A stretch of 64,000 bases of DNA from Paenibacillus stellifer (GCF_000758685.1 NZ_CP009286.1:5594799-5658798), one strand, 5' to 3'; positions 25,895-36,344 are shown, counted from the first letter of the stretch. The notes: generated by a model not told the origin, from the letters alone. Program-made: numbers and translations.

Positions 25895-26101
25895 ATGGAA
25901 TCTTCACTCAACAGTATGGATCTGGTGCAGTTTATCGGCAAGCTCGGCGATCTCAAGGACGAGCACTACCATCTCACGCTTACTCTAAGCGCGCTGATCG
26001 AGCTCATGATCGAGAAAGAACTCATTACCCGCCGTGAGCTTGAGGGCAAGATGTCCGAGCTGGACCAGCTTATGATTCGCTCACCGTATCCCATGGCGTA
26101 G
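25895..26101 (+). CDS. Small conserved-looking hypothetical protein
   Basis: The 68-residue product is largely helical and charged (GKLGDLKDEHYHLTLTLSAL, then EKELITRRELEGKMSELDQL), with no membrane segment. A weak GAGG lies close to the ATG. It is the only plus-strand gene in the htrA-wal block. Its last 32 bases overlap the 3' end of walJ on the other strand. No function is recognised. Confidence 0.6.
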   Translation: MESSLNSMDLVQFIGKLGDLKDEHYHLTLTLSALIELMIEKELITRRELEGKMSELDQLMIRSPYPMA

Positions 26102-26876
26102 GCCGGTCATAGTACGTATCGCACAGTCTGAACTCACTGTCCTTGTAGAAGCAGCCTCGGTCCTCCATTGCCGCGCGCACCGACATTCTCGCGAGATCGA
26201 TCATGTTATGATCGCGGCTTAGATGGGCAAGATAGGTCCGCTTCGTGCGTCCTGTCAAAATCTCGCTGAGCGCAGCGCCGGCCGCGTCATTGGACAAATG
26301 GCCCATATCGCCGAGAATCCGCCGCTTCGTATTCCAGGGATAGCGCCCCATCCGGAGCATTTCTATGTCGTGATTGGCTTCCAGCACGAGAACATCAGCG
26401 TCCGAGATTGCCATCCGCACCTTCTCACTGACATAGCCCAGGTCTGTCGCCACGCTGAGCTTCTCCTTGCCAACATAGAAGTTGTAGCCGACCGGCTCGG
26501 CGGCGTCATGCGAGATGGCGAACGACTCGACCCGCATGTCCCCAAAGTCAAGATGCTCCCCGGTCTCCAGAGTATGCCGGTTATGCTCTTCGATGCTGCC
26601 GATGCTCTTCTCGATTGCTCCCCATGTGTTCGTATTGGCATAGATCGGCAGATTATATTTGCGCGCCACCGCTCCAAGCCCCTTGATATGGTCGGAGTGC
26701 TCATGCGTCACGAGGATGCCGGCTAGTTCATCGCCTTTCATCTCGCGCATGGCCATCAGCTCATCAATCCGCTTCGCGCTGAGGCCCGCATCAATCATCA
26801 GCGTCTTGCCGCCGCCCCGTATGACCGTAGCGTTACCGGTGGAGCCGCTGGACAGCACCGTAAATGATATTCCCAT
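26070..26876 (-). CDS. walJ: WalJ/YycJ metallo-beta-lactamase fold hydrolase
   Basis: About 268 residues with the metallo-hydrolase motif THEHSDHIKG and later metal ligands (SHDAAE, SNDAAG region). It belongs to the YycJ/WalJ exonuclease-like group, linked to cell-wall control and DNA repair in Bacilli. The start at 26876 has GAGGGG 9 bases upstream; a start at 26900 has none. It is the last gene of walRKHIJ. Confidence 0.93.
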   Translation of the reverse strand: MGISFTVLSSGSTGNATVIRGGGKTLMIDAGLSAKRIDELMAMREMKGDELAGILVTHEHSDHIKGLGAVARKYNLPIYANTNTWGAIEKSIGSIEEHNRHTLETGEHLDFGDMRVESFAISHDAAEPVGYNFYVGKEKLSVATDLGYVSEKVRMAISDADVLVLEANHDIEMLRMGRYPWNTKRRILGDMGHLSNDAAGAALSEILTGRTKRTYLAHLSRDHNMIDLARMSVRAAMEDRGCFYKDSEFRLCDTYYDRPTPWDTVSES

Positions 26877-26914
26877 CGTTGTCTTCCCCTCTATATTCAT
26901 CCCAGACTATCTGC

Positions 26915-27646
26915 TCAAGGCGTCTTGGGACTGATGATATCGGCGCTGATGCCGTTCACATAATACGTTCTGCCGTCCTCCAGCATGAACCGCCACATCG
27001 GCGCCGCCACCTGGTTCTCCGAATTGAACAGCTCGCCGTAATAACCGAGCTCGATTTCCTTCACCGCTGCTCCCTGCGGGAAGAACTTCTCAATCAGACT
27101 GCCAAGCGCCTTCGACGCCGGCAGCACCTTCTGAACCTTGCCTGCTCCATTCTCGCCGATCTCGATCTGCGGACGCCGGTAGGCGACGATCTTCTGATTG
27201 TCGTAGATCAGCTCCAGCTTCACGCTGAACAGAGGCCACTTGCCGTCGACTAGCGGATGGAGCACGAACACGCCGCCCTCGCTCTCCAGCGAATCGAACC
27301 GGAAATTTCCGATATCCGGAATTTCATCCTGAAGTGCCGCGCTCAACTCGGAGAAAGTGAAGATCAGCTTGCTGTCGACCGGCTGGTCCAGCTTCACCTT
27401 CCCGTCCCCCTCGCCTGCCGAATAGCGGTAGGTAATGTCGGGAAGCTGCGGCGTATTCGCCGGTATCGGAGACAGGATTCGGATATCCTTCTGCTTCATG
27501 ATCTGCTGGGTAGCGTCCGACAAGGAGGTGAAGTCCATGCTGGCGCTCGCCTGATCGCGCAGATCAACCCAGAGCTGGTAGCACAGCAGCAGATTCAGCA
27601 GCAGAAACGAGTAGATCAGCACGCTTTTGGCCCTTCCCCAATCCAT
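26915..27646 (-). CDS. walI: WalI/YycI regulator of the WalK kinase
   Basis: About 243 residues: a single N-terminal membrane helix (SVLIYSFLLLNLLLCYQLWV) and an extracytoplasmic beta-rich domain. YycI and YycH bind WalK and tune its activity at the division septum. The start at 27646 is chosen for AAAGGAGG upstream. It lies between walH and walJ in the operon. Confidence 0.9.
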   Translation of the reverse strand: MDWGRAKSVLIYSFLLLNLLLCYQLWVDLRDQASASMDFTSLSDATQQIMKQKDIRILSPIPANTPQLPDITYRYSAGEGDGKVKLDQPVDSKLIFTFSELSAALQDEIPDIGNFRFDSLESEGGVFVLHPLVDGKWPLFSVKLELIYDNQKIVAYRRPQIEIGENGAGKVQKVLPASKALGSLIEKFFPQGAAVKEIELGYYGELFNSENQVAAPMWRFMLEDGRTYYVNGISADIISPKTP

Positions 27647-27673
27647 GAACTTCCCTCCTTTGTCCATATGTCC

Positions 27674-28966
27674 TCATTCCAGCGTCACGGTATTTCCATT
27701 GCCCAGCACAACCTGCCAGACCGGCACCAGCTCCAGGTTCTTCTCCTTCTCCACCGGCTTGTAGACCGGATACAAATCGGTAATTGATGTGCCCTTGGAG
27801 ACTACCGCCAGCTTCGCACGGAGCTCGTCCCCTCCCGGCAGCTCGGTCACCTTCTTGGTGCCCTCAGCCTCCTGGCTGTACATGAGGGACCGTTCATAGG
27901 CCGTCACCGTGCCCTGCTGAAGCTGAAGGTGAATCAGCCCATAATGAAGCTGCGGCTGATCCAGCACCGGATAGGCTCCGTATGGATAGGAGCCGAAATA
28001 CCGCTGGAAGGTGACCGTCCGGTCCTGGTCGCTCTCCTGCGACGACTGGAACCGGTACGTTCCATTCCAGCCGCCGTGCTGATTGACGAAATCAACCGCC
28101 TCCAGCACATCCTTGGCATCGGTGCTCTCCCCGGCCGGCAGTGCCGTCGGATCGCTGTAGCTCATCCATTTCCGGTCTTCGTCGACCTGAAGACTGCGCT
28201 TGCTGTCCGTGTAGATTTCCGAACCATCTTTTTCCAGTATATACCGGGTGCTGCCTGCGTCAAAGAAGAGACTGCTCTGCATCTGCTCCACCGTATACAG
28301 CCCGGAGGGCATCTCGGCCTGAAGCAAAGTGAGGCTGCTCTCCGGCACATAGTAACTGCCGTTCACTGTCGTATAGGGCGTCCACGACTTGCCGAAATCC
28401 ACATGCTGCTGCACGTCCTGAACGGTAAGGTCCGCCTTGGCGGCCTCGTAGACGATATCTCCCCTTGTGCTGAAAAAGACGGCATGCGGCTTCGAATCAT
28501 TCTTCGCCGTGTAGATCCAGATCCGGTTGATGCTCTCCTCCTCGAACAGAGAGTCCGGCGACAACTGCATAACCCGCTGCAGCAGCGCGACGGGAATCCC
28601 GGAGCCGAAGGATAGCTCGATGCCCGGATTCTCGGTCCGGATTTTGGCCCAGTCGAAATCCTGGACAGAGCGGCGCTGAAAGCTCTCAAAGCTGCGCCCC
28701 TTCAGCCGCGTCAGGATCAAGTTATAGAAAGTGGAGCTCGGGTAGAACAGCGTATGCTTGCCGTTACCGAGATGAATGACCATCCGGCTCGGATACAGCA
28801 GATTCTCCGCTTTCTCCTCAGGACCCATGTTGTCGGTCTTCACATACAGATTCTCGGAGAATACGGCCGAATCGCTGCCCGGCAGCCGGTAGACGAGATA
28901 ATAGCTCTCGACCAGACTGCTCAGGACCAGCAGCGCCAGAATCCAGGATTTCACCCGTTCCTTCAT
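27674..28966 (-). CDS. walH: WalH/YycH regulator of the WalK kinase
   Basis: The 430-residue protein has one N-terminal helix (WILALLVLSSLVESYYLVY) and a large external domain. In Bacillus it represses, and in Staphylococcus activates, WalK together with WalI. Its ATG overlaps the walK stop by 4 bases, with GGGGGGAG upstream, so translation is coupled. Confidence 0.92.
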   Translation of the reverse strand: MKERVKSWILALLVLSSLVESYYLVYRLPGSDSAVFSENLYVKTDNMGPEEKAENLLYPSRMVIHLGNGKHTLFYPSSTFYNLILTRLKGRSFESFQRRSVQDFDWAKIRTENPGIELSFGSGIPVALLQRVMQLSPDSLFEEESINRIWIYTAKNDSKPHAVFFSTRGDIVYEAAKADLTVQDVQQHVDFGKSWTPYTTVNGSYYVPESSLTLLQAEMPSGLYTVEQMQSSLFFDAGSTRYILEKDGSEIYTDSKRSLQVDEDRKWMSYSDPTALPAGESTDAKDVLEAVDFVNQHGGWNGTYRFQSSQESDQDRTVTFQRYFGSYPYGAYPVLDQPQLHYGLIHLQLQQGTVTAYERSLMYSQEAEGTKKVTELPGGDELRAKLAVVSKGTSITDLYPVYKPVEKEKNLELVPVWQVVLGNGNTVTLE

Positions 28967-30795
28967 GCCCGCTCCCCCCTTTGCGTGTTAAGAGGCAGCG
29001 TAAAGGTTACCTTGGAGCCCTGGTTCAGCTCTGATTGAAGCCAAATCGCCCCACCATGCGCCTTCACAATTTCCCGGGCAATGGACAGCCCGAGTCCGGT
29101 GCCGCCCATATTGCGCGAGCGGGCCTTGTCCACCCGGTAGAAGCGCTCGAAGATGCGCTCGATATCCTTCTTCGGGATGCCGATGCCGGAGTCCTGAACG
29201 GACACCTCCAGCATCCCGAACTCGCTCTTCCCCGCTTCCAGTTCAATACGCCCGCCCTCGGGCGTATACTTCAGCGCATTGGAGACCAGATTGCCAAGCA
29301 CCTGATCGATCTGGTCGCGGTCCAGCCAGGCCGTTGTGACGCCCCGTCGCACAACGGTGCTGATCGAGATCCGCTTCTGCCGGATCTGGAAGGAGAAGCG
29401 GTCCGCCACATCCTCCAGCATCTCGGCGATATCGGTCTCCTGGTAGCGCAGCTGCGCTTCCCGCGAATCGAAGCGCGACAGATGCAGCAGATCCGTAACG
29501 AGACGGATCATCCGCTCCGTCTCGCTGCGGATGACGCCGACGAAGCGTCCGGCGAGCTGCGGGTCCTCCAGCGCGCCGTCATCGAGCGCTTCCGCATAGC
29601 TCTTGATCGTTGTCAGCGGCGTACGCAGCTCATGCGAGACGTTGGCAACGAACTCGCGGCGGGAAGCCTCGAGATTCTCCTGCTCGGTCACGTCCTGCAG
29701 CACGGCAATCGTGCCCGCTGTACCGCCCTCGCGCCGGTGAATCGGCGTGAAGGTGACCCGGACGATGTTCGGGTTCTCTTCCTCCTCCTCGCCCAGCCGC
29801 AGCATGGTCGACTGCGCCATGCCGCCTTCCAGAGCCATCGTCTGGTCAGGGGCCAGGCCGAGCAACCCCTCCAGCCGCAGTCCTGCAGGCAGCGGCTTCT
29901 CCGAGCAGCCCAGCATCAGCGAAGCCCGGCGGTTCATCAGGATGACCCGGCCGGTCTCATCGGTTGCGACAACCCCGTCGCTCATATTCGTCAGAATGGA
30001 GGCGAGCTTCTCCTTCTCCTCCTCGTTCTGGGACAGCGCGTCTCTCAGCCTGCCTGTCATATAGTTGAACGCCTTGCTGAGCTGGCCGATCTCGTCGCTG
30101 CCGAAGATCGGCATCTTCCGGTCGAAGCTGCCCTCGGCGACCGCCGTGGCATGCCGGGTCATCTCCTTGATCGGCTGCGTTATCGTATGAGCCAGAATGA
30201 CGCCCAGCACCGCCGTCAGCGTCAATGCAATCAGCATGCCGGAGATGAACACGCTGTTGATCCGGCTTATCGTCGCATACAGATCCTTCATGTCAGCGGC
30301 GATGTAGATGGCACCGACCACCTTGCCGCCAAGCCATACGGGCTTGGCCACAACCTTTTTCCGCACATTGTCGTCGCCGGTGATATATTCCTCGTTGTCG
30401 CCAATTCCCTGGAGCGCCCGGCTGACCACGGTCTGCGTGTTGCGCTGTCCCACATAATCGGTCTGCGATGGAATCGAGGTCGTGATGATTTTGCCGCTGG
30501 CATCCAGCACCTGAATTTCCGCACCGCTGATGTACAGATTGTTCACCATGCCGCGGAGGCTGTCGACCGAGGAGTCCTCGTCCGCGCCGCCCGCTTCGCT
30601 GCCGAACTTATCCGCCGTCAGGATGGACAGCATCTCCGCCCGGGCCTTCAGATCCTTCGTGAAGTTGTCGGTCAGCGAATTCTTCATGGAGCTTACAAAA
30701 TACACGCCGATCAGCTGCATCGCAATCAGAATCAGCAGCACGTAAATAATGATCAGCTTCGCTTGAATTGTCCGGAAGAAGGACATCCCTTTCAT
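28963..30795 (-). CDS. walK: Cell-wall sensor histidine kinase WalK
   Basis: The 610-residue kinase has two membrane helices (about 10-32 and 180-203) around an external Cache-like domain, then HAMP, PAS, a HisKA domain with the phospho-accepting His388 in SHELRTPL, and a HATPase_c domain (N-box NLVSNALKYTP, G1 DSGIGIP, G2 GGTGLGLS). It phosphorylates WalR in response to cell-wall state. The ATG at 30795 overlaps the walR stop (TGATG) and has GGAGG 6 bases upstream. Confidence 0.97.
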   Translation of the reverse strand: MKGMSFFRTIQAKLIIIYVLLILIAMQLIGVYFVSSMKNSLTDNFTKDLKARAEMLSILTADKFGSEAGGADEDSSVDSLRGMVNNLYISGAEIQVLDASGKIITTSIPSQTDYVGQRNTQTVVSRALQGIGDNEEYITGDDNVRKKVVAKPVWLGGKVVGAIYIAADMKDLYATISRINSVFISGMLIALTLTAVLGVILAHTITQPIKEMTRHATAVAEGSFDRKMPIFGSDEIGQLSKAFNYMTGRLRDALSQNEEEKEKLASILTNMSDGVVATDETGRVILMNRRASLMLGCSEKPLPAGLRLEGLLGLAPDQTMALEGGMAQSTMLRLGEEEEENPNIVRVTFTPIHRREGGTAGTIAVLQDVTEQENLEASRREFVANVSHELRTPLTTIKSYAEALDDGALEDPQLAGRFVGVIRSETERMIRLVTDLLHLSRFDSREAQLRYQETDIAEMLEDVADRFSFQIRQKRISISTVVRRGVTTAWLDRDQIDQVLGNLVSNALKYTPEGGRIELEAGKSEFGMLEVSVQDSGIGIPKKDIERIFERFYRVDKARSRNMGGTGLGLSIAREIVKAHGGAIWLQSELNQGSKVTFTLPLNTQRGERA

Positions 30796-31526
30796 CACAA
30801 TCCTCCGTTTTTGGGACTGTGCATCAAATAACCGAGCCCGCGGCGCGTGAAGATATATTCCGGCTTGCTCGGATTCTCCTCAATTTTCTCTCTAAGCCGC
30901 CGGATGGTGACATCGACGGTCCGGACGTCTCCGAAATATTCAAATCCCCACACCGCCTGAAGCAGATGCTCCCTTGTCATGACCTTGCCGGCATGGCGGA
31001 CCATATAATACAGCAGCTCGTATTCACGGTGCGTCAGATCGAGCGGCTCCCCGTTCTTATAGACGGTATACATGTCCGTATCGATGAACAGATCGAAATG
31101 ATGGATGCCCTGCTTGCTCTCCTCAGGCCCGCTGGCTGTCTCTGCCGGAACCGGCTTGTTCTGCCGCCGCATCTGCGCCTTCACCCGGGCCAGCAGCTCG
31201 CGCGTGCTGAACGGCTTGGTCACATAATCGTCCGCGCCCATCTCAAGGCCGAGCACTTTGTCGATCTCCCCGTCCTTGGCGGTCAGCATGATGATAGGGA
31301 TATCCAGATGCGCGGAGCGTACCTCACGGCACACATCCATGCCGTCCTTGCCGGGCAGCATGAGATCCAGCAGCATTAGGTCGGGCCGTTTGGACAGAGC
31401 CAGATCCACAGCACTGATCCCGTCAAAGGCGCATACTACTTCGTATCCTTCTTTTTCGAGGTTAAACTTTAAGATATCTGCAATCGGCTGCTCGTCGTCT
31501 ACAACCAGAATCGTTCCCATCGCCAT
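30795..31526 (-). CDS. walR: Response regulator WalR
   Basis: The 243-residue OmpR-type regulator has a receiver domain (acidic pair at 10-11, phospho-acceptor Asp54 in LLDLMLPG, Lys in TKPF) and a C-terminal winged helix ([10 protein letters not shown], then [13 protein letters not shown]). It is the master regulator of murein hydrolases and the essential two-component system of the Firmicutes. A second ATG two codons in could be used. It is the first gene of walRKHIJ. Confidence 0.97.
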   Translation of the reverse strand: MAMGTILVVDDEQPIADILKFNLEKEGYEVVCAFDGISAVDLALSKRPDLMLLDLMLPGKDGMDVCREVRSAHLDIPIIMLTAKDGEIDKVLGLEMGADDYVTKPFSTRELLARVKAQMRRQNKPVPAETASGPEESKQGIHHFDLFIDTDMYTVYKNGEPLDLTHREYELLYYMVRHAGKVMTREHLLQAVWGFEYFGDVRTVDVTIRRLREKIEENPSKPEYIFTRRGLGYLMHSPKNGGL

Positions 31527-31574
31527 AATTCCACCGTTTCACCCTTCATTGTTACTATAGGATTCTTCCTTCTT

Positions 31575-31583
31575 ATTTTAACA
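31575..31583 (-). promoter_or_regulatory. Extended -10 promoter of the wal operon
   Basis: TGTTAAAAT on the minus strand is a TGn-extended -10, with a poor -35 (TGTGA region) 17 bases further up. It lies about 50 bases before walR. Confidence 0.4.
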
Positions 31584-31679
31584 TACCTGCTCTGGCGTCA
31601 CATCCTACGAAGTATACACGCAGTCCCCCTGATAGCAAAATAACCCCGCACCGTGAAGACTTGGCTTCGAAGCGTTAGT

Positions 31680-31850
31680 TGCAATCGAGGCAATCAAGGT
31701 AGTTGAAGCCATCGAAGCGGTCAAGGCAGTCGGGGTGATTAGGGCAGCTAGGGCAGCTAGGGCAGTTGTGGCGGTCGGAGCAGTCAAGATAATCAGGGTG
31801 GTCACGGGGCAGTCAAGGCGAACAGGGCAGCCAAGGCAGTCGAAGCGGAT
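31680..31850. repeat. Degenerate 9-bp tandem repeats
   Basis: Units such as GGCAGCTAG, GGCAGTCAA and GGCAGTCGA follow one another with drift through most of this stretch. It is located between walR and the murein hydrolase gene. The reading frames across it encode only Ala/Thr/Ile-type low-complexity sequence with no ribosome-binding site, so it is treated as non-coding. Apart from the wal promoter, the rest of 31527-31905 holds nothing recognised. Confidence 0.6.
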
Positions 31851-31905
31851 TCAGGTGTTTACGGAACCCCCGCCGGCCTGTAGCATTCTCTCTTCTCAAC
31901 AAAAA

Positions 31906-31927
31906 CCGCCCGGCGGCTGCCGGACGG
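31906..31927 (-). terminator. Terminator of the M23 peptidase gene
   Basis: A CCGTCCGGC/GCCGGGCGG stem with a 4-base loop is followed on the minus strand by TTTTTG, about 25 bases after the stop codon. Confidence 0.8.
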
Positions 31928-31950
31928 CTCTTCCAAATCTTATTGCAATT

Positions 31951-33480
31951 TTAGTTCAAAAATTTTAGCGGGTTCAGCGCCGTGCCGCTCTTGCGGATTT
32001 CGAAATGCAAATGAGTGCCCGTAGAGCGCCCCGTGCTTCCCATAATGCCAATCGACTCGCCCTGGCTCAGCTTCTGGCCGGTAGAGACGAGAATTTTGCT
32101 TAAGTGGCCGTAGTAGGTCTCGTACCCGTTGCCATGGCTGATTACGACGACATTGCCATATCCGTTCTGGACACCGGCAAAGGTGACGGTTCCGGCATCG
32201 GCCGCTTTGATCGTACGATTGCCGGAGACGAGATCGACGCCTTTATGCGCTCTTCCCCAGCGTTCGCCGAAGCTGCTGGAGATCACCGCTCCGCTAACCG
32301 GCCAGGCGAAGCCGCCCGAACCGACGCCGACCACCTTCGTTCCACGGTACACGACAGTCGGCAGCGAAGCCTTCAGAACGGTCTGTCCGAGCCATTCCTC
32401 CTTGACGACTTCTCCGTTCTCCTTGGTCAGCCGGTACTGCATTTCCTTCAGTCCGGTCTGTCCCGGACGCACGACCTTGACCTTGCCCTTCGGCAGCAGG
32501 CTGCTTGTGCGAACCTCCACCTCGGGCTCTGTGACGATGGTCTCCTTCGCCGTCTCGGTCGTTACGACCGTTACCGGAGGCTGGGGAACCGTCAGCTTCA
32601 GCTCGTCATCGATCTGCAGCGTCAGTTCCTTCACATCAGGATTGTTCTGATAAATCTCCTTCTGCGTCACGCCATAGCGCTTGGCGATGCTGGAAATCGT
32701 ATCGCCTTCACGGACAGTATAGACAAGCGGCGATTCGACTCCCTGGGTGAGCACCTTGACGGCTTCCTTCACATCCAGCACTTTATTCGGATCGGCCTTA
32801 ATGGGCACGATGGAAATCTTCTCGCGAATATCCGCCGACTGTACATCACCTCCGGAAGTGGCGGAAGCCGCTGAAGCGGCCGTCCGGGTCAGCTTCGACT
32901 TGGCGGCTGCAGCCTCCGTCTCTCCGGATATGTAATAGTCCTTCACGCCCTTCAGGACGGCGCTTGCCGTCTCTTGGTCCTTCACAACGCCAATCGTTTT
33001 GCCGTCGACCACCATCTGTACACCTACGGCATAAGCCTTCAGCATATCACCCAGCTTATCCAGCGTCGCTTCGCTATTCACTTCCGGCTTGTAGGCTCTC
33101 GCCGCTTCCGTCGTAATGCCGTCCGTCTGGAGCACCATCACTTCATCCGGGTACTTGTCCTGATATTCCTGCTGCTTCGTCTTGAAGAGGGTCTGCAAAT
33201 CATCCTTGTTATAGAGCGTTCCGATATCCTTGCCATGCAGCAGAACCCGGTAATAGCTCTCCGTATTGGCTTCGACGTAATGCTGGCGGACTCCGGCGGT
33301 GGAGACGACCACCAGCGCAATACCGGCAACGGCACCCAGCCAGGCGAGGCGCACCCGGCGGCGGGAACGCTTCTCCGGCGGCGTATGCACCATGCCGGCC
33401 TCGTCCTCCGATTGTCCTGTCACCAGGCCGGAAGACGGCACATGCCCCTTCCAATCCTGGAAGTCGTTCTTCCCTATCAT
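31951..33480 (-). CDS. LysM/G5/M23 murein hydrolase
   Basis: The roughly 509-residue protein has a cytoplasmic N-terminus with an Arg-rich stretch (about 40-46), one membrane anchor (about 48-66), a coiled or low-complexity stretch, a LysM domain (YTVREGDTISSIAKRYGVT), a G5 domain and a C-terminal LytM/M23 zinc peptidase with HKGVD and HLHFE ligand motifs. It likely cuts peptide cross-links in peptidoglycan while anchored by LysM. The start at 33480 is chosen for AAAGGGAGAG upstream. The place next to walRK fits a WalR-regulated hydrolase, but no WalR box was proved. Confidence 0.92.
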   Translation of the reverse strand: MIGKNDFQDWKGHVPSSGLVTGQSEDEAGMVHTPPEKRSRRRVRLAWLGAVAGIALVVVSTAGVRQHYVEANTESYYRVLLHGKDIGTLYNKDDLQTLFKTKQQEYQDKYPDEVMVLQTDGITTEAARAYKPEVNSEATLDKLGDMLKAYAVGVQMVVDGKTIGVVKDQETASAVLKGVKDYYISGETEAAAAKSKLTRTAASAASATSGGDVQSADIREKISIVPIKADPNKVLDVKEAVKVLTQGVESPLVYTVREGDTISSIAKRYGVTQKEIYQNNPDVKELTLQIDDELKLTVPQPPVTVVTTETAKETIVTEPEVEVRTSSLLPKGKVKVVRPGQTGLKEMQYRLTKENGEVVKEEWLGQTVLKASLPTVVYRGTKVVGVGSGGFAWPVSGAVISSSFGERWGRAHKGVDLVSGNRTIKAADAGTVTFAGVQNGYGNVVVISHGNGYETYYGHLSKILVSTGQKLSQGESIGIMGSTGRSTGTHLHFEIRKSGTALNPLKFLN

Positions 33481-33702
33481 GAAACTCTCCCTTTCAGCCT
33501 GTCCCTTATACCGCCTTAAGCAGCCGGGACTATGGTAAGACCGCTTGATCTCTTTTTTGCGTGAGCAGAAAGTATATGCTGAGCGCTTAAGCAAGCGCAT
33601 TCGAATGACGTGGAATAAGTTACAAAAAATTAACCAAATCAGGTCCCTGTTTACTTTAACACAGGCGAAAGAGACATTTCAACTTTGGCACGGCACACAA
33701 AG

Positions 33703-33743
33703 AACCGGCATGAAAGCTCGTACTTCCGCTTTACGTGCCGGTT
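33703..33743. terminator. Hairpin downstream of the acidic membrane protein gene
   Basis: AACCGGCA/TGCCGGTT arms (8 bp) enclose a 25-base loop that can extend the stem. It has T-rich ends in both directions and lies 75 bases past the stop at 33818. Confidence 0.5.
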
Positions 33744-33817
33744 TCTCCCGGTTTTATTAGGCTGGTTCCCTCTTCACCCACAAGGTGTTCAACGCAATTC
33801 TGCTTGAAATTGCCATG

Positions 33818-34528
33818 CTACGGCGCACTGGAATCCGCAGTCAGCATCGCCATCAGCTTGTTATATTCCTCCTGGGTGACGTACTTGGAAATAATCGACT
33901 GGATCTCCGCGACCTCCTGCTCCGTCAGCCCGTTCTCCATGTCGGCGGATATTTTCTGCATCTCTTCCTGAGGGACCTTGTTCATCAAAATGTTGAAAAT
34001 ACTCACCTTATCCTCGGAAGGCAGATTCTTCTTGATGTCCTTCATATCGTCCGGTGTTATGACAAGCTGCTGGTCGCTCCCGGCTGCACTGTCTTCAGAT
34101 ACGGCGCCCATAACAGGCAGCGCATCGTCCTGAGCCTGCTCCTTCCCGCCGGTGGCTCCGCTTCTCTGCGCTGTTGCTGCGGGCACCGCCCCGCCGGAAT
34201 CCGCTGAAGCCACAGCGGCCTCATCACTGGATGAACCTGAAGCCGATGGCGTAGGCTCGGCCCCGGCCGTGCCCAGTGCCGTCTGCGAGCCGTCCCGCTT
34301 ATTCTTGTCTGCCCCGTCGCCCTTGTCGGCTGTCTTGGAATCTCCAGTTCCCAGCAGCGCGCTTAACATACCGCCAAAGCCCGGACCCGGCGTCTCCACC
34401 TTCAAGCCGACTTCATTCAGCACAGAACGGACATAGGCGTTGACGACAACACCCGTTGTCAGTATAGTCAGACTCCCGGCCAGCACCGCGATCAGGCAAA
34501 TGCCCAGCCCGCGTGTTACCCATTTCAT
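33818..34528 (-). CDS. Hypothetical single-helix membrane protein with disordered middle
   Basis: About 236 residues: an N-terminal membrane helix (about 6-30), a Ser/Ala/Gly/Asp-rich disordered stretch (about 55-150) and a C-terminal helical, acidic domain (ITPDDMKDIKKNLPSEDKVS, then VAEIQSIISKYVTQEEYNKL). The start at 34528 is taken because GGGGAGAG lies 8 bases upstream. The C-terminal part looks like a conserved interaction domain. No family was recognised. It lies between purA and the murein hydrolase. Confidence 0.7.
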   Translation of the reverse strand: MKWVTRGLGICLIAVLAGSLTILTTGVVVNAYVRSVLNEVGLKVETPGPGFGGMLSALLGTGDSKTADKGDGADKNKRDGSQTALGTAGAEPTPSASGSSSDEAAVASADSGGAVPAATAQRSGATGGKEQAQDDALPVMGAVSEDSAAGSDQQLVITPDDMKDIKKNLPSEDKVSIFNILMNKVPQEEMQKISADMENGLTEQEVAEIQSIISKYVTQEEYNKLMAMLTADSSAP

Positions 34529-34700
34529 GTTCATCTCTCCCCTGTAACTGGCACATGATCTCGCGTATTTCATCATGCCCGGTTGGGCATAGATCAGCTA
34601 TTCTTCAGTATGCCCGATAAGGGCCGGGAGAAACGTGTAGAGAAGCGGGCTTATCCAAATTGGCCAGTTGCCTGTTATGGTTATCCGGAGTGTACGGAAC

Positions 34701-34760
34701 GATGTGATTGCGATGTATTGCGATGTATTGCGATGTATTGCGATGTGATGTGATGCGATG
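34701..34760. repeat. 10-bp tandem repeat array
   Basis: Three exact copies of CGATGTATTG (34711-34740) are flanked by near copies (GATGTGATTG, CGATGTGATG, TGATGCGATG), about six units in all. It lies between purA and the upstream hypothetical gene. The period is close to one helical turn. The rest of 34529-34800 holds nothing recognised. Confidence 0.8.
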
Positions 34761-34802
34761 AACTGGACGCCGCTTACGGGGGTTTGGCCTAATAGCTTAA
34801 AA

Positions 34803-34830
34803 AACCCGCTGGAGCGCTGGCTCCGGCGGG
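34803..34830 (-). terminator. Terminator of purA
   Basis: A GC-rich stem (AACCCGCTGGAGCG paired with CTCCGGCGGG) is followed on the minus strand by TTTTTT, 33 bases past the purA stop. Confidence 0.85.
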
Positions 34831-34862
34831 TTGATCCGTACTTCATCCGTACTTCTGCTGGA

Positions 34863-36191
<1,329 letters not shown>

Positions 36192-36274
36192 TTATAGGGC
36201 CTCTTAAAATCATACTGGTTAAGCAGCCCCAAACGGTCGCCTTAGACGGTTTAATCCGCTAAAGCACAATTATC

Positions 36275-36303
36275 AGTGTAACAGCCGTTATTTTCAAAGT
36301 CAA
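36275..36303 (-). promoter_or_regulatory. SigA promoter of purA
   Basis: TTGACT (36298-36303), a 17-base spacer and TACACT (36275-36280) with an upstream TG. It lies 7 bases after the dnaB terminator and gives a leader of about 120 bases. Confidence 0.65.
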
Positions 36304-36310
36304 ATAAAAA

Positions 36311-36344
36311 CGAACGATTGCACGGGTAAATGTGCAATCGTTCG
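36311..36344 (-). terminator. Terminator of dnaB
   Basis: A perfect 13-bp stem CGAACGATTGCAC/GTGCAATCGTTCG with an 8-base loop is followed on the minus strand by TTTTTATTT, 20 bases past the dnaB stop. Confidence 0.9.

Noticed and set aside
31605..31805. A 66-codon minus-strand frame rich in Ala, Thr and Ile
   Set aside because: It is a translation of the 9-bp repeats and has no ribosome-binding site.
34711..34740. Short direct repeats considered as a CRISPR array
   Set aside because: The units are 10 bases with no spacers and no cas genes are present.
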